Below, in pieces: positions 35,836-43,925 of a DNA stretch of 64,000 nucleotides (position 1 is the stretch's first letter; every line of letters starts with the position of its first letter). The translations under genes were made by a program, and so were the position numbers. Source of the DNA: UBA12191 sp964422295 (GTDB lineage Bacteria; Planctomycetota; UBA8108; UBA1146); assembly GCA_964422295.1 (NCBI GenBank), contig CAYRAM010000009.1, positions 1-64,000 of the forward strand. The letters run 5' to 3'. The notes beneath the pieces are model-generated. The model ran no database searches. It was not told the origin of the DNA and was given only the letters and a program-made list of their open reading frames with translations.

Positions 35836-37056
35836 TCACGTGCCTCCGAATTTGGCTTGGCATTTTCCTGCCAGGCAATCTGGGCAAATTTCGGGGGGCT
35901 TCCCTTTGGGCCACTCCTTCGCCAATTGGCTCAACTCTGCTTCGGTAAACTCCAATTGATCCTTGACCTGATCCAACAGTGCCAAGTCCTTGAGAGTGCG
36001 TGCCAACTGATCGAGGTCGTTGACAAAATCCTCGCCGTCAAGCCCAGATTCCCCCGCTTTTCCAAACTTGTTTCCCAGCATCTTCTCGAGCGCGTCTTTC
36101 GCTCCCTCAAGACCTTTCGGATCAGCGGAAAATTTCTTTGCCAATGCTTCGAGAGCTGTCGCCAACTGCCCGAGGTCATCTTCCTGCAACGCTTTGGCAA
36201 GGCGTTTCATCTCTGGGGTCGACTGCTGCCGAATCTGGTCGACCGCCTCTTTCAACCGGTCAACGGTTTTGCGCATCGAATCCTTGCCGGCAGAATTCTT
36301 CCTGGAGATGACTTTGGACTTCTGTATTCCCAACTGCTTCTTCAACTCTTCAGAAGATCTCAGTTTCTCCGGATTCAATTTTGAACTCTCAAGGTTTTTT
36401 CGCTGGCTTTCAGCCACCTTTTGGATCGTTTGGCGAACCTCTTCAGAAGCGTGTTTCTTGGAAATCTCTTCGACCTTGTTGAGTCGCCGAACGAGAGCTT
36501 TCTCCTTGCGCATCACCCTGGCATTTTCCTTGCGATTTTCTTCAACCTCTGCCTGAACTCCCAACAAATCGATGGGAGGCAAAACCATTGCCACTGCAAA
36601 GACAATGCTGCAAACCAGGGTCGGCACGCCGAAACGAATAGTGCCAACTGGAAGCGCTCTTTGAACATCCAGTGATTCGGAAACCTTGCGCGCCTCTTGC
36701 AAAACTTTTTCCGCTGTCGAATCTCGAAGTTGACCCTTCTTGGCGAAGATCGCTGTCGAAATCGTTTGCGGAATCGATTGGTTCTTTTCAACTTCAACTG
36801 CACCAGCGATGTCAGACTTGCCAGCCTTGATAGCCGCTGTCAGCAGATATGTCACAAAAACGGTGCTAGCAAACCAAGCCTTCTGGTTCAAATCCGTGCT
36901 CGGTTCATAAAAGCGATCGACGGCGATCAAAAGCGCGGAGATCAAAAGCGCAGAACAAAGAGCACCCTCTAGTGAGCGGAAGGTCGCAACAATCGTCGTG
37001 CGCCGACGAATACGTCGAAGCATCTGATCGAGCTTGTTTGTCTCCGAATCACTCAT
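35836..37056 (-). CDS. Membrane coiled-coil protein of the VWA cluster
   Basis: A 406-residue protein. ATG 37056 has AAGGAG six bases upstream. Two membrane helices near the N-terminus (ALCSALLISALLIAV and FASTVFVTYLLTAAI) and a third near 150 (LVCSIVFAVAMVLPP) are followed by a long, charged coiled coil with many Lys/Glu heptads. The C-terminus has a Cys cluster (ICPDCLAGKC) before the TGA. I recognise the general type from planctomycete VWA/DUF4175-like clusters but not a named function. The frame continues past the TGA into the 96-residue ORF, so this product may be truncated or subject to readthrough. Confidence 0.75.
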   Translation of the reverse strand: MSDSETNKLDQMLRRIRRRTTIVATFRSLEGALCSALLISALLIAVDRFYEPSTDLNQKAWFASTVFVTYLLTAAIKAGKSDIAGAVEVEKNQSIPQTISTAIFAKKGQLRDSTAEKVLQEARKVSESLDVQRALPVGTIRFGVPTLVCSIVFAVAMVLPPIDLLGVQAEVEENRKENARVMRKEKALVRRLNKVEEISKKHASEEVRQTIQKVAESQRKNLESSKLNPEKLRSSEELKKQLGIQKSKVISRKNSAGKDSMRKTVDRLKEAVDQIRQQSTPEMKRLAKALQEDDLGQLATALEALAKKFSADPKGLEGAKDALEKMLGNKFGKAGESGLDGEDFVNDLDQLARTLKDLALLDQVKDQLEFTEAELSQLAKEWPKGKPPEICPDCLAGKCQAKFGGT

Positions 37057-37232
37057 CAAGTTCTCCTTCAAAAAGACTGGCTGGTAAACGATCCGGCTAA
37101 TATCCGGGGTTCCATGATTCCAATCTCAAGGGCCTATTTCCCATGGTAACGCAGGCGGGTTCCTATTTCAGGCGCAATCACTCTCCACTCCGAAGAGCTG
37201 AATATAGAAGCTATTGAGCACCCAGCCGCACT

Positions 37233-37796
37233 CTAGGGCTCATGGGGCTTCATCCATGGCTCCAGGTCTACTCCGGTGGCCTCAGCAATCCTGTTGATAT
37301 GGCAGAAAAACCCAACGACATGGATCACCTCGAGAATCTGCTCATCGGAAAATCCATGACCCCTGAGTGACTGAAGATCCTCCTCGGAGGTCGCCTCTGA
37401 GAGCTTGGCGATTTTTATAACGAAGTTGCGTAGAGCTGACATTTTGTCACTCACTTCAACGACACCTGAATCTTCACTCGACCGAACTGACCGAGCCAGA
37501 AGATCACCACCCTCTTGAGCAGCGAGATCTCTGAGGTGGGACTCGATTCAGTAATGGCAGTTATTGGCCTCGCTGGTCAATACAGCGATCCACTCGCGCT
37601 CAGCGGTCGTCAGGGCACCGGGGCCCTTCATCAGTTGGACGTAGAATTGCATAAAGGACTGCAAAAGATCTGGGCGCAAAGACATCACTTTGAGGATCTC
37701 TGCGACGTCACCAGCTCTAGTCTTCGCCGCCGAATAAACTTGATCCAGTAATCCCCCAGGCTCATCTGCGGGATTTCTCTGTCGAATCCACGACAT
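37233..37796 (-). CDS. AhpD-like peroxidase-related protein, candidate selenoprotein (CxxU)
   Basis: Read through one in-frame TGA (37548-37550), this is a 187-residue alkylhydroperoxidase D-like protein. The N-terminal part (MSWIRQRNP; ILKVMSLRPDLL; LTTAEREWIAVLTSEANNCHY) matches the peroxidase-related family up to the active site, where the family reads C-H-Y-C-x-x-x-H. Here TGA stands at the second Cys, giving Cys80, U83 and His87. After it the frame stays open for 104 codons and contains the expected second half (SEEDLQSLRGHGFSDEQILEVIHVVGFFCHINRIAEATGVDLEPW). A hairpin starts nine bases after the TGA. Selenocysteine is the best reading; a recent Cys-to-stop mutation is the alternative. 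The ATG overlaps the aroC stop (TGATG). Confidence 0.8.
37507..37539 (-). promoter_or_regulatory. Candidate bacterial SECIS hairpin
   Basis: On the mRNA, CCACCUC (plus-strand 37539-37533) pairs with GAGGGUGG (37514-37507) with one bulged G. A short inner GAG/CUC stem is topped by a nine-base loop. The stem begins at nucleotide +12 and the apical loop sits at about +23 to +31, counting the U of UGA as +1, the distance range of SelB-dependent bacterial SECIS elements. SECIS elements vary widely, so the fold is suggestive only. Confidence 0.5.
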
Positions 37797-38890
37797 CAGT
37801 CACTGCCTTCAAATGGCGGGAGAGCCCTGCGAGCGAGGAACCGATCTGCCAACACCAGTGCCAGCATCGATTCCACGATCGGTACCGCTCGTGGCAGTAC
37901 ACAGGGATCGTGCCTGCCAGTCCCGGAAAATTCGACCGTCTCCCCGGAGGTGTTCACCGAGTTCTGGGAGATCCGAATCGTCGATGTGGGCTTGAATCCC
38001 ACTCTGAGCCAGACGGGGGAACCGCTGGAGATGCCCCCCTGCATTCCACCACTGCGATTGGTGACCTGGCCGAGATCTCCATCCGGGGTCAGATCAAACG
38101 CATCATTGTTTTCACTGCCGGTCCTGCCGGTGGCAGCCCAACCGTCGCCGATCTCAATAGCAACAGTCGCAGGAATCGACAACATGGCATGACCAATCCA
38201 GGCTTTCAGTTTTCCAAAGACTGGATCACCCCAACCGGCGGGGACTCCACGGGCAATGACTCCTACCCATCCCCCTAGGCTTTCCCCTTCTTCCATGGCA
38301 CGAGAGATAGCGTCTGCAAATTGGGAGGACGATGTTTCATCCGGGCAACGCACAGGACTCCCATCGACTTGTTCAACGGTAATCTTTTCCAAATCCACCG
38401 GCGAGCGAAGCCCTGACAATTCAGAAACCCAGCCAACGATTTCGATTCCGTGTTCAAGGCGCAAAAACTCTGCCGCGATGGCTCCGGCAGCGACGCGAGC
38501 AGCGGTTTCTCGTGCACTCGCTCTTCCACCACCCCGGGGATCCCGGTGGCCATAGCGGGCCTCTGTGGTGTAGTCGGCATGCCCCGGTCGATAAATGTCA
38601 GCCAGCGATTCGTAATCGGCAGAACGCGCATCCCTGCTCTCGATGTAGATCGAGAGGGGTGTCCCCAGCGTTTTGCCCTCAAATACTCCCGAAAGGATCT
38701 TCGGCTCGTCCGGTTCACTGCGAGGAGAGGCAAGGCTTCCCCCGGGACGCCGCCTCTTCAACTGCTTCTGCACCAATTCGGGTGTGACTGGCAATCCAGC
38801 AGGAAGGCCATCCAGAACCACACCGATTCCGGGCCCATGGGATTCTCCCCAAGTCGTGATTCGAAGGTACTCACCGAAGGTATTGCTCAT
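37796..38890 (-). CDS. aroC: Chorismate synthase
   Basis: AroC makes chorismate from EPSP using reduced FMN, the last step of the shikimate pathway. Signatures are GESHGPGIGVVLDGLPAGLP, RRRPGG, RPGHADYTTEARYGHRDPRGGGRASARET and the late GGMQGGISSG. ATG 38890 starts at the family-typical MSNTFGEYLRITTWGESHG; no good ribosome site is visible. It is 364 residues long. It diverges from mutY with about 63 bp between the starts, and its stop overlaps the ATG of the AhpD-like gene. The DAHP synthase gene of the same pathway is at 46516-47643. Confidence 0.97.
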   Translation of the reverse strand: MSNTFGEYLRITTWGESHGPGIGVVLDGLPAGLPVTPELVQKQLKRRRPGGSLASPRSEPDEPKILSGVFEGKTLGTPLSIYIESRDARSADYESLADIYRPGHADYTTEARYGHRDPRGGGRASARETAARVAAGAIAAEFLRLEHGIEIVGWVSELSGLRSPVDLEKITVEQVDGSPVRCPDETSSSQFADAISRAMEEGESLGGWVGVIARGVPAGWGDPVFGKLKAWIGHAMLSIPATVAIEIGDGWAATGRTGSENNDAFDLTPDGDLGQVTNRSGGMQGGISSGSPVWLRVGFKPTSTIRISQNSVNTSGETVEFSGTGRHDPCVLPRAVPIVESMLALVLADRFLARRALPPFEGSD

Positions 38891-38953
38891 GACATGGAAT
38901 GTAGTCAATCTGGAGTCGATTGCCAACAACATGAATGGGACTTGGGCAGATTG

Positions 38954-40048
38954 ATGAGTAATTCAGGGCTGACACATTCCGTATCCGAGCGGCTTCTGCG
39001 GTGGTATTCCGAGAATCGCGCAGAGATGCCCTGGAGGGGATGTGACAACCCTTACGCCATCTGGCTTTCGGAGGTGATGCTTCAGCAAACCCAGATCAGA
39101 AGTGTCATCCCCTATTGGCACAAGTTCATGGATCATTACCCCGATATTTCAACGCTGGCATCCGCAGATGAAGATGCAGTCCTCGAAGATTGGGCAGGAT
39201 TGGGGTACTACTCAAGAGGTCGAAATCTACACAAGGCTGCACAGCAAATCATGACCTTACATGAAGGTCAATTCCCCCGTGATCCGGAGGAGGTGCGATC
39301 CCTTCCCGGGGTTGGGGAATACACCACTGCAGCGATCTGCAGCATCGCCTTTGGAAAACAGATGGCCGTGGTCGACGGCAATGTCGAGCGTGTGATCTGC
39401 CGACACAGGACCCTCACCGGAGATCCCCGAAAAGGCGAAGCCAAAATTCTGCTGCACGAGGTCGCCAGAGAATGGCTCTGTCGTCAAAGCCCAGGTGATC
39501 ACAATCAGGCAATCATGGACCTCGGCAGAAAAATCTGCACACCACGGAATCCCAATTGCGAAGTGTGCCCCATTGCGGAAGACTGCCTGGCAAGGGCAGC
39601 AGGTGATCCCCACCAATGGCCACAACCGAAGAAACGCAAACCCACAGAAAAGCAGAATTGGATCAGCGCACTCGTCATCCATGGCGGTGAAATACTGCTC
39701 TTTCCTGGAAATTCAGAGCTTCTCAAGGGGCATCGCGGCCCGATTCTGGCGAGAGATCAGCAAAAAGACAGTGCGCAATTGATCCTCGAACGGGAGTTGA
39801 TGAGTCGAGGAATTCCCCCACTGGAAATCGTCGCTTACGGAGACCCCTTTCGACACACCATCACCCACCGTCGACTGGACGTTCAACCAATCCTTTGCCA
39901 TTGGCGAGGGCCGATCCCTGACGGCGTCGTGTCAATCAAACCAGAAGCTGCGGGCAAGTTGCCGGTGCTGCACAGAAAAGCAGTCGAGAGTATTACTCCG
40001 TTACTGGAATCTTGCGCAGAAAGTGTCAACGATGAACAGCATTCGTAA
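38954..40048 (+). CDS. mutY: A/G-specific adenine glycosylase MutY
   Basis: MutY removes adenine paired with 8-oxoguanine. The helix-hairpin-helix LPGVGEYTTAAI and catalytic Asp in MAVVDGNVERVICR are present. The iron-sulfur cluster Cys follow the family spacing C-x6-C-x2-C-x5-C (CTPRNPNCEVCPIAEDC). The N-terminal motif PWRGCDNPYAIWLSEVMLQQTQ is classical. A C-terminal NUDIX-like recognition domain follows and seems weakly conserved. The ATG at 38954 gives 364 residues; the frame reaches back to 38450 inside aroC without conserved sequence. The stop overlaps the start of the dimethylargininase-like gene. Confidence 0.96.
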   Translation: MSNSGLTHSVSERLLRWYSENRAEMPWRGCDNPYAIWLSEVMLQQTQIRSVIPYWHKFMDHYPDISTLASADEDAVLEDWAGLGYYSRGRNLHKAAQQIMTLHEGQFPRDPEEVRSLPGVGEYTTAAICSIAFGKQMAVVDGNVERVICRHRTLTGDPRKGEAKILLHEVAREWLCRQSPGDHNQAIMDLGRKICTPRNPNCEVCPIAEDCLARAAGDPHQWPQPKKRKPTEKQNWISALVIHGGEILLFPGNSELLKGHRGPILARDQQKDSAQLILERELMSRGIPPLEIVAYGDPFRHTITHRRLDVQPILCHWRGPIPDGVVSIKPEAAGKLPVLHRKAVESITPLLESCAESVNDEQHS

Positions 40049-40934
40049 TTCCACCGATTGGAACTCACTGTCAACAGATGATTATTGCCCACCAGGATCC
40101 GTTTCTGCGGTACTGGTAGGTCCACCCCACCACTTTGCCATCACGGATGTCCGCAATGAACACATGAGAAACCAGATTGGCAAAGTCGATGTCGATCAAG
40201 CATTGCACCAATGGTCGAGATTCTGCGACTCTATCCAGGATCTCGGACTTGAGGTCCATGCAATCGACCCCCCATCAGCGCAAGCAGATGCCGTCTTCAC
40301 TGCAAATCCATCACTTTGTACTTCAGACAGAGCAGGAAATCCCCGCGTGATTCTTGGCCGCATGAGTCACCCCAATCGCATCCCGGAGAGTGAATGTCAC
40401 CGCTGCGCATATCAGCAGCTGGGGCTGCGTTGCGAAGAATTGCCACAGAAGATTACCTCCTGGGAAGGGAACGGGGACACACTCAGAGATCTGACACGTC
40501 CACTGCTTTGGTGCGGACTGGGGCCACGCAGCGAACTCTCTGGACACATTGCCGCTGGGGAGATGCTCGATCTCAGTGTTGCATTTCTTGAGTTGCAAGA
40601 TCCCCGCTACTATCACCTGGACACTGCACTGGCACTGCTGAATGGCAAAACTGCTGCCTTTGTAAGGGACGCTTTTACCGCTGAAGGAATCGATCTTCTG
40701 CACACAGCATTCGACCATCTCATCGAAGTCGATCCCGTGGAAGCAGAGTCTCGCCTCGCAGGCAACATGTGGTCGCCTGATGGGAAACATGTTCTGATCA
40801 CCAGTGAAACCCCTGTAACTTCCAACAAGCTGGAGGAGATGGGCTTCCGCCCCATCGAAATTGAAACCGGTGAGTTTCTTAAATCAGGTGGCAGCGTATT
40901 TTGTATGAGACAGGAGATTCGCGATGCCCGGTGA
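40032..40934 (+). CDS. Dimethylargininase / arginine deiminase-type hydrolase
   Basis: A guanidine-modifying enzyme of the DDAH/amidinotransferase fold, 300 residues. The substrate-binding motif DAVFTANPSLC, the EGNGD loop, the catalytic His in YYHLDTALALL and the C-terminal nucleophile Cys in FLKSGGSVFCMRQE are present in order. The family hydrolyses methylated arginine to citrulline, or related guanidines; the exact substrate cannot be told. ATG 40032 lies inside the mutY end (overlap 17 bp); a GTG at 40023 is the alternative. It overlaps the next gene by 11 bp. Confidence 0.85.
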   Translation: MNSIRNSTDWNSLSTDDYCPPGSVSAVLVGPPHHFAITDVRNEHMRNQIGKVDVDQALHQWSRFCDSIQDLGLEVHAIDPPSAQADAVFTANPSLCTSDRAGNPRVILGRMSHPNRIPESECHRCAYQQLGLRCEELPQKITSWEGNGDTLRDLTRPLLWCGLGPRSELSGHIAAGEMLDLSVAFLELQDPRYYHLDTALALLNGKTAAFVRDAFTAEGIDLLHTAFDHLIEVDPVEAESRLAGNMWSPDGKHVLITSETPVTSNKLEEMGFRPIEIETGEFLKSGGSVFCMRQEIRDAR

Positions 40935-41592
40935 TTTCAGAAAAGCCGTCGACAGTTTCATACGCAGAATCTCCGGGGAGTCTCCCCCTTCCCTCTTCAA
41001 TCCGTGGCGCCAATCAGACCCCGAATTGGACCTGGCAAATGGCCCCGCCCTGCGAAGGGGAAATCTGCGCCAATACCTGCTCGCACATGAGGGTGCTGAA
41101 GCCATCCTGGTCGGAGAGGCTGCCGGGTGGGCGGGGTGCCGTTTCACCGGGATTCCCTTCACCGGCGAAAATCTGATTCAGGGACCAGGCTGCCTCGAAT
41201 GGGCGCAGGATCGCCCCATGAAACGATCCTCCCGAGCAGCCCATCCATACAAAGAGAGATCAGCAACCATCGTCTGGGGAGAGATCGCCGGAGATCCCCG
41301 ACTGGTGCTGTGGAATGCGGTTCCGTGGCACCCCTTCAAACCCGGTGAAGCCCTCACCAACCGAAAACCGAAACGAAGTGAAGAGAAGGCGGGCGAGCAG
41401 ATCCTGAGGAACTTTATCGACCTGTTTCCGGGAGCCAGTGTTCACGCAATCGGCAGAGTCTCCCAGCAAACCCTTGCAAACCTCGGCTTCGATGCGGGGT
41501 ACATTCGCCATCCATCGATGGGCGGGCAAAAACAATTTTGTTCAGGAATAAGATCTCTGCGAAAAAACCTCGACAGGTCATTGACGACCTGA
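40924..41592 (+). CDS. Uracil-DNA glycosylase superfamily protein
   Basis: A 222-residue protein of the UDG superfamily. EAILVGEAAGWAGCRFTGIPFT resembles motif 1 (water-activating loop), LWNAVPWHPFKPG contains the Asn that reads the base, and VHAIGRVSQQTLANLGF with RHPSMGG gives the C-terminal His motif. This is the family seen alone in many bacteria without the iron-sulfur Cys of family 4. The ATG at 40924 has GGAG seven bases upstream. It follows mutY and the DDAH-like gene in a coupled run, which supports a DNA repair role. Confidence 0.82.
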   Translation: MPGDFRKAVDSFIRRISGESPPSLFNPWRQSDPELDLANGPALRRGNLRQYLLAHEGAEAILVGEAAGWAGCRFTGIPFTGENLIQGPGCLEWAQDRPMKRSSRAAHPYKERSATIVWGEIAGDPRLVLWNAVPWHPFKPGEALTNRKPKRSEEKAGEQILRNFIDLFPGASVHAIGRVSQQTLANLGFDAGYIRHPSMGGQKQFCSGIRSLRKNLDRSLTT

Positions 41593-41600
41593 CGAGGTTT
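41562..41600 (-). terminator. Intrinsic terminator of efp, inside the 3' end of the UDG-like gene
   Basis: AAACCTCG (41565-41572) pairs with CGAGGTTT (41593-41600) and CAGGTC (41574-41579) with GACCTG (41586-41591) around a six-base loop. On the minus strand the stem is followed by six U residues (41567-41562). It ends the efp transcript 35 bp past its stop and overlaps the last codons of the convergent gene. Confidence 0.8.
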
Positions 41601-41634
41601 CAACACTACCCTGTTTGCCCTTTGGGGTCCCGAC

Positions 41635-42201
41635 TCAGGCCTTGACCCTCTCAATGAAATCGCCTGTCTCAGTGGAAATCTTTACCAAGTCTCCCTCATT
41701 GACGTGATTCGGTATTTTCACTTCCAAACCAGTTTCAAGTTTTGCTGGCTTGTAGACATTGTTGACGCTGTCACCTTTGAATCCCGGCTCGGTCTCGGCG
41801 ATTTGCAGCACCACTGCGGGTGGGAGATCCACTGAAACTGCTTTCTCTTCGTAGAAAGTCACAGTGACATGTTCGTTGTGCTTCACAAAGGGCATCAGAT
41901 CTCCGACAAAATCAGAGTGCAACTGGTACTGCTCGTAGTCAGCGGTATCCATGAAGATGAAGTTCTCGCCCTCAGGGTAGAGGTATTCGCAATTTTTCTT
42001 GTCGAGGAAAGCGGTCTCAACTTTGTCCGCCGAGCGAAAGCGATGGGTAATGTGATCTCCGCGCTGGAGATTCTTCAATTTGGCCTGGACTGCACCCCCA
42101 CCCTTGGAAAGCTTTTTCTGTTCAAGTTTGACACAAACCCAAAGGTCGTCCTCAAAGTTGATGACCTGGCCAACCCTTAATTGTGTTGCGGGTACTCCCA
42201 T
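41635..42201 (-). CDS. efp: Elongation factor P with an unusual modification loop
   Basis: EF-P rescues ribosomes stalled at polyproline. Three beta-barrel domains are seen in 188 residues, with the C-terminal signature PGFKGDSVNNVYKPAKLETG. In the tRNA-contacting loop the usual K-P-G-K-G is replaced by KLSKGGG, with Lys33 in the position of the modified lysine and Leu-Ser in place of Pro-Gly. No epmA, earP or epmB gene is seen. However, ymfF- and ymfH-like genes, tied to EF-P aminopentanol modification in Bacillus, lie upstream on the same strand. ATG 42201 has AAGGA seven bases upstream. Confidence 0.95.
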   Translation of the reverse strand: MGVPATQLRVGQVINFEDDLWVCVKLEQKKLSKGGGAVQAKLKNLQRGDHITHRFRSADKVETAFLDKKNCEYLYPEGENFIFMDTADYEQYQLHSDFVGDLMPFVKHNEHVTVTFYEEKAVSVDLPPAVVLQIAETEPGFKGDSVNNVYKPAKLETGLEVKIPNHVNEGDLVKISTETGDFIERVKA

Positions 42202-42282
42202 GGTGCGATCCTTCCTTGCAATTCACTATCCGGGAAAAGCATACCATGCCCGGACATGGGGGGGCGAGCCGATCGAAACCGA

Positions 42283-43845
42283 TCAGCCTTCTGTCGCTTG
42301 TGCCGGTGCTTCAAAGTCGCCCAAACCCTTTTCCCCTTCACGGGTAGCGACGATGGCGGACCCGACAGTGTCGCTCCAAACATTGACCATCGTTCGGCAC
42401 ATGTCGAGTGGACGGTCTACTGCCAACAACAACGCGGCACCTTCCAGTGGCAACTTCAATGCACTCAGAATCGTCAGCATCATGATCAAACCCGCAGAGG
42501 GGATTCCTGCTGCCCCGATGGAAGCAAGGAACGCGGCCATCACCACGGTAATCTGTGACCCAATGGTGAGCACATAATCACCGGAGGTCGCATAGTATTG
42601 GGCGAGAAATACCACTCCGATGCACTCATAAAGCGCTGTGCCATCCATGTTGACGGTCGCCCCCAAAGGAGCGACGAAGGAGCTGGTTTTGTTGGAGACC
42701 TTGCCCCTGCTTTTCAGCGTGTTCAAGGTTGTCGGCAAAGTCAGTGAAGACGAAGAAGTCGAAAAAGCGGTCATCAACACCGGGCTCATCGCCCTGAACC
42801 ACTTCAGGGGAGAAACCCTGCCGACGATGCTCAACAACAGTGGCAACACCACTCCTGCATGTATCAACAATGCCAAAAATACCGTCAGCATGTAGGTACT
42901 CAGGGGAATGAAGATATCAAAACCTGTCTCCCCCACCACTTTGACCAACAGGCAAAAGACTCCGTAAGGAACCAGCTTCATCACCCAGGACGCCATCAAC
43001 ATGACCACCTGGAATGCGGAGTCGAGCAGATCAGAAAGAACCTTTTTCGGCTTTTCGGGAGCACGCGTGATAAAGAAACCGAAGAGCAGAGCAAAAAAGA
43101 TGACCTGCAACATATTCCCGTTTCCGGTGAATGCGTCGAAGACATTCTCCGGTACCATCCTGCGCAGGATATCGAGCCAATTCTCAGATTCTTGGCCGAA
43201 CTGGGCTTGGGTCGACAGACCCAACTGTGCTCCATCTCCAGGACGAATCAGGTTCACCAATATCAAACCCAATCCCACAGCCAAGAAGGATGTCGTGATG
43301 TAGTAACCAAATGTTCTGCGTCCAAGACGTCCGAATTCTTCACCTCCGCCGAGGCTGGCAACACCTGTCACGATGGACGTGAACACCAAAGGCATGATCA
43401 GCATTTTGAGCAGACGCATAAAAATGTCTGCCAGGAAAACAAACGGATACAACCATCTGGAGCGATCTGAACCGGGGTCGAGGATGACCTGGCAACTTCG
43501 CACGGTTCCATCCACAAGAGTTATGCTGGCAACCCCGCCAGCCCCTGCAGCAGCAATGAAACCATTGATACCATCCGGATCAGAAACGCTTTCCAGTCGA
43601 TTCTCATCCGCCATTCCTGCATTGATGACGATACTGCGGATTCGATCTCCAGATCGAAGCTTCTCTGCCGCTGTCCTGCCCTTCGGAGTCAAATCCTTCG
43701 AGATCGAACTAACGACCACATTGCCATCCGAATCGACGCTCAGGCTCGCTCCGATCGATCCCGGAGCATCCGTGAATTGCTGAAGCGCAAGGCCGACGAA
43801 CGCACCGGCAATGAGCCAGACCAGAATTTTCCAGTGTTGTGCCAT
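42283..43845 (-). CDS. Dicarboxylate/amino-acid:cation symporter (DAACS) with inserted PDZ-like domain
   Basis: A 520-residue secondary transporter of the GltP/DctA family. The family's serine-rich hairpin FSTSSSSLTLPTTL and the substrate/cation motif ATVNMDGTALYE are intact, as is the late AAGIPSAGLIMM. Between helix 1 (ILVWLIAGAFVGLAL) and helix 2 there are about 95 extra residues with a PDZ-like pattern (LRSGDRIRSIVIN), absent from ordinary members. ATG 43845 has GGGGAG four bases upstream; a TTG at 43857 is possible. It lies between ymfH and efp on the same strand, about 80 bp from each. Confidence 0.9.
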   Translation of the reverse strand: MAQHWKILVWLIAGAFVGLALQQFTDAPGSIGASLSVDSDGNVVVSSISKDLTPKGRTAAEKLRSGDRIRSIVINAGMADENRLESVSDPDGINGFIAAAGAGGVASITLVDGTVRSCQVILDPGSDRSRWLYPFVFLADIFMRLLKMLIMPLVFTSIVTGVASLGGGEEFGRLGRRTFGYYITTSFLAVGLGLILVNLIRPGDGAQLGLSTQAQFGQESENWLDILRRMVPENVFDAFTGNGNMLQVIFFALLFGFFITRAPEKPKKVLSDLLDSAFQVVMLMASWVMKLVPYGVFCLLVKVVGETGFDIFIPLSTYMLTVFLALLIHAGVVLPLLLSIVGRVSPLKWFRAMSPVLMTAFSTSSSSLTLPTTLNTLKSRGKVSNKTSSFVAPLGATVNMDGTALYECIGVVFLAQYYATSGDYVLTIGSQITVVMAAFLASIGAAGIPSAGLIMMLTILSALKLPLEGAALLLAVDRPLDMCRTMVNVWSDTVGSAIVATREGEKGLGDFEAPAQATEG

Positions 43846-43925
43846 TTTGCTCCCCAACAGACTCTCAGTGATTCAGATCCCCTGATCAAACCTCCAACAA
43901 TTGACAGCCAGTATCATGATCGCTG

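Noticed and set aside
35836..35838. Selenocysteine at the TGA of the coiled-coil protein
   Set aside because: The TGA is not in a redox motif, the family has no catalytic Cys at this place, and no clear hairpin follows. Gene split or nonsense mutation is more likely.
38450..38953. 168-codon N-terminal extension of MutY
   Set aside because: It runs antisense through aroC, shows no conserved sequence, and family similarity begins after ATG 38954.
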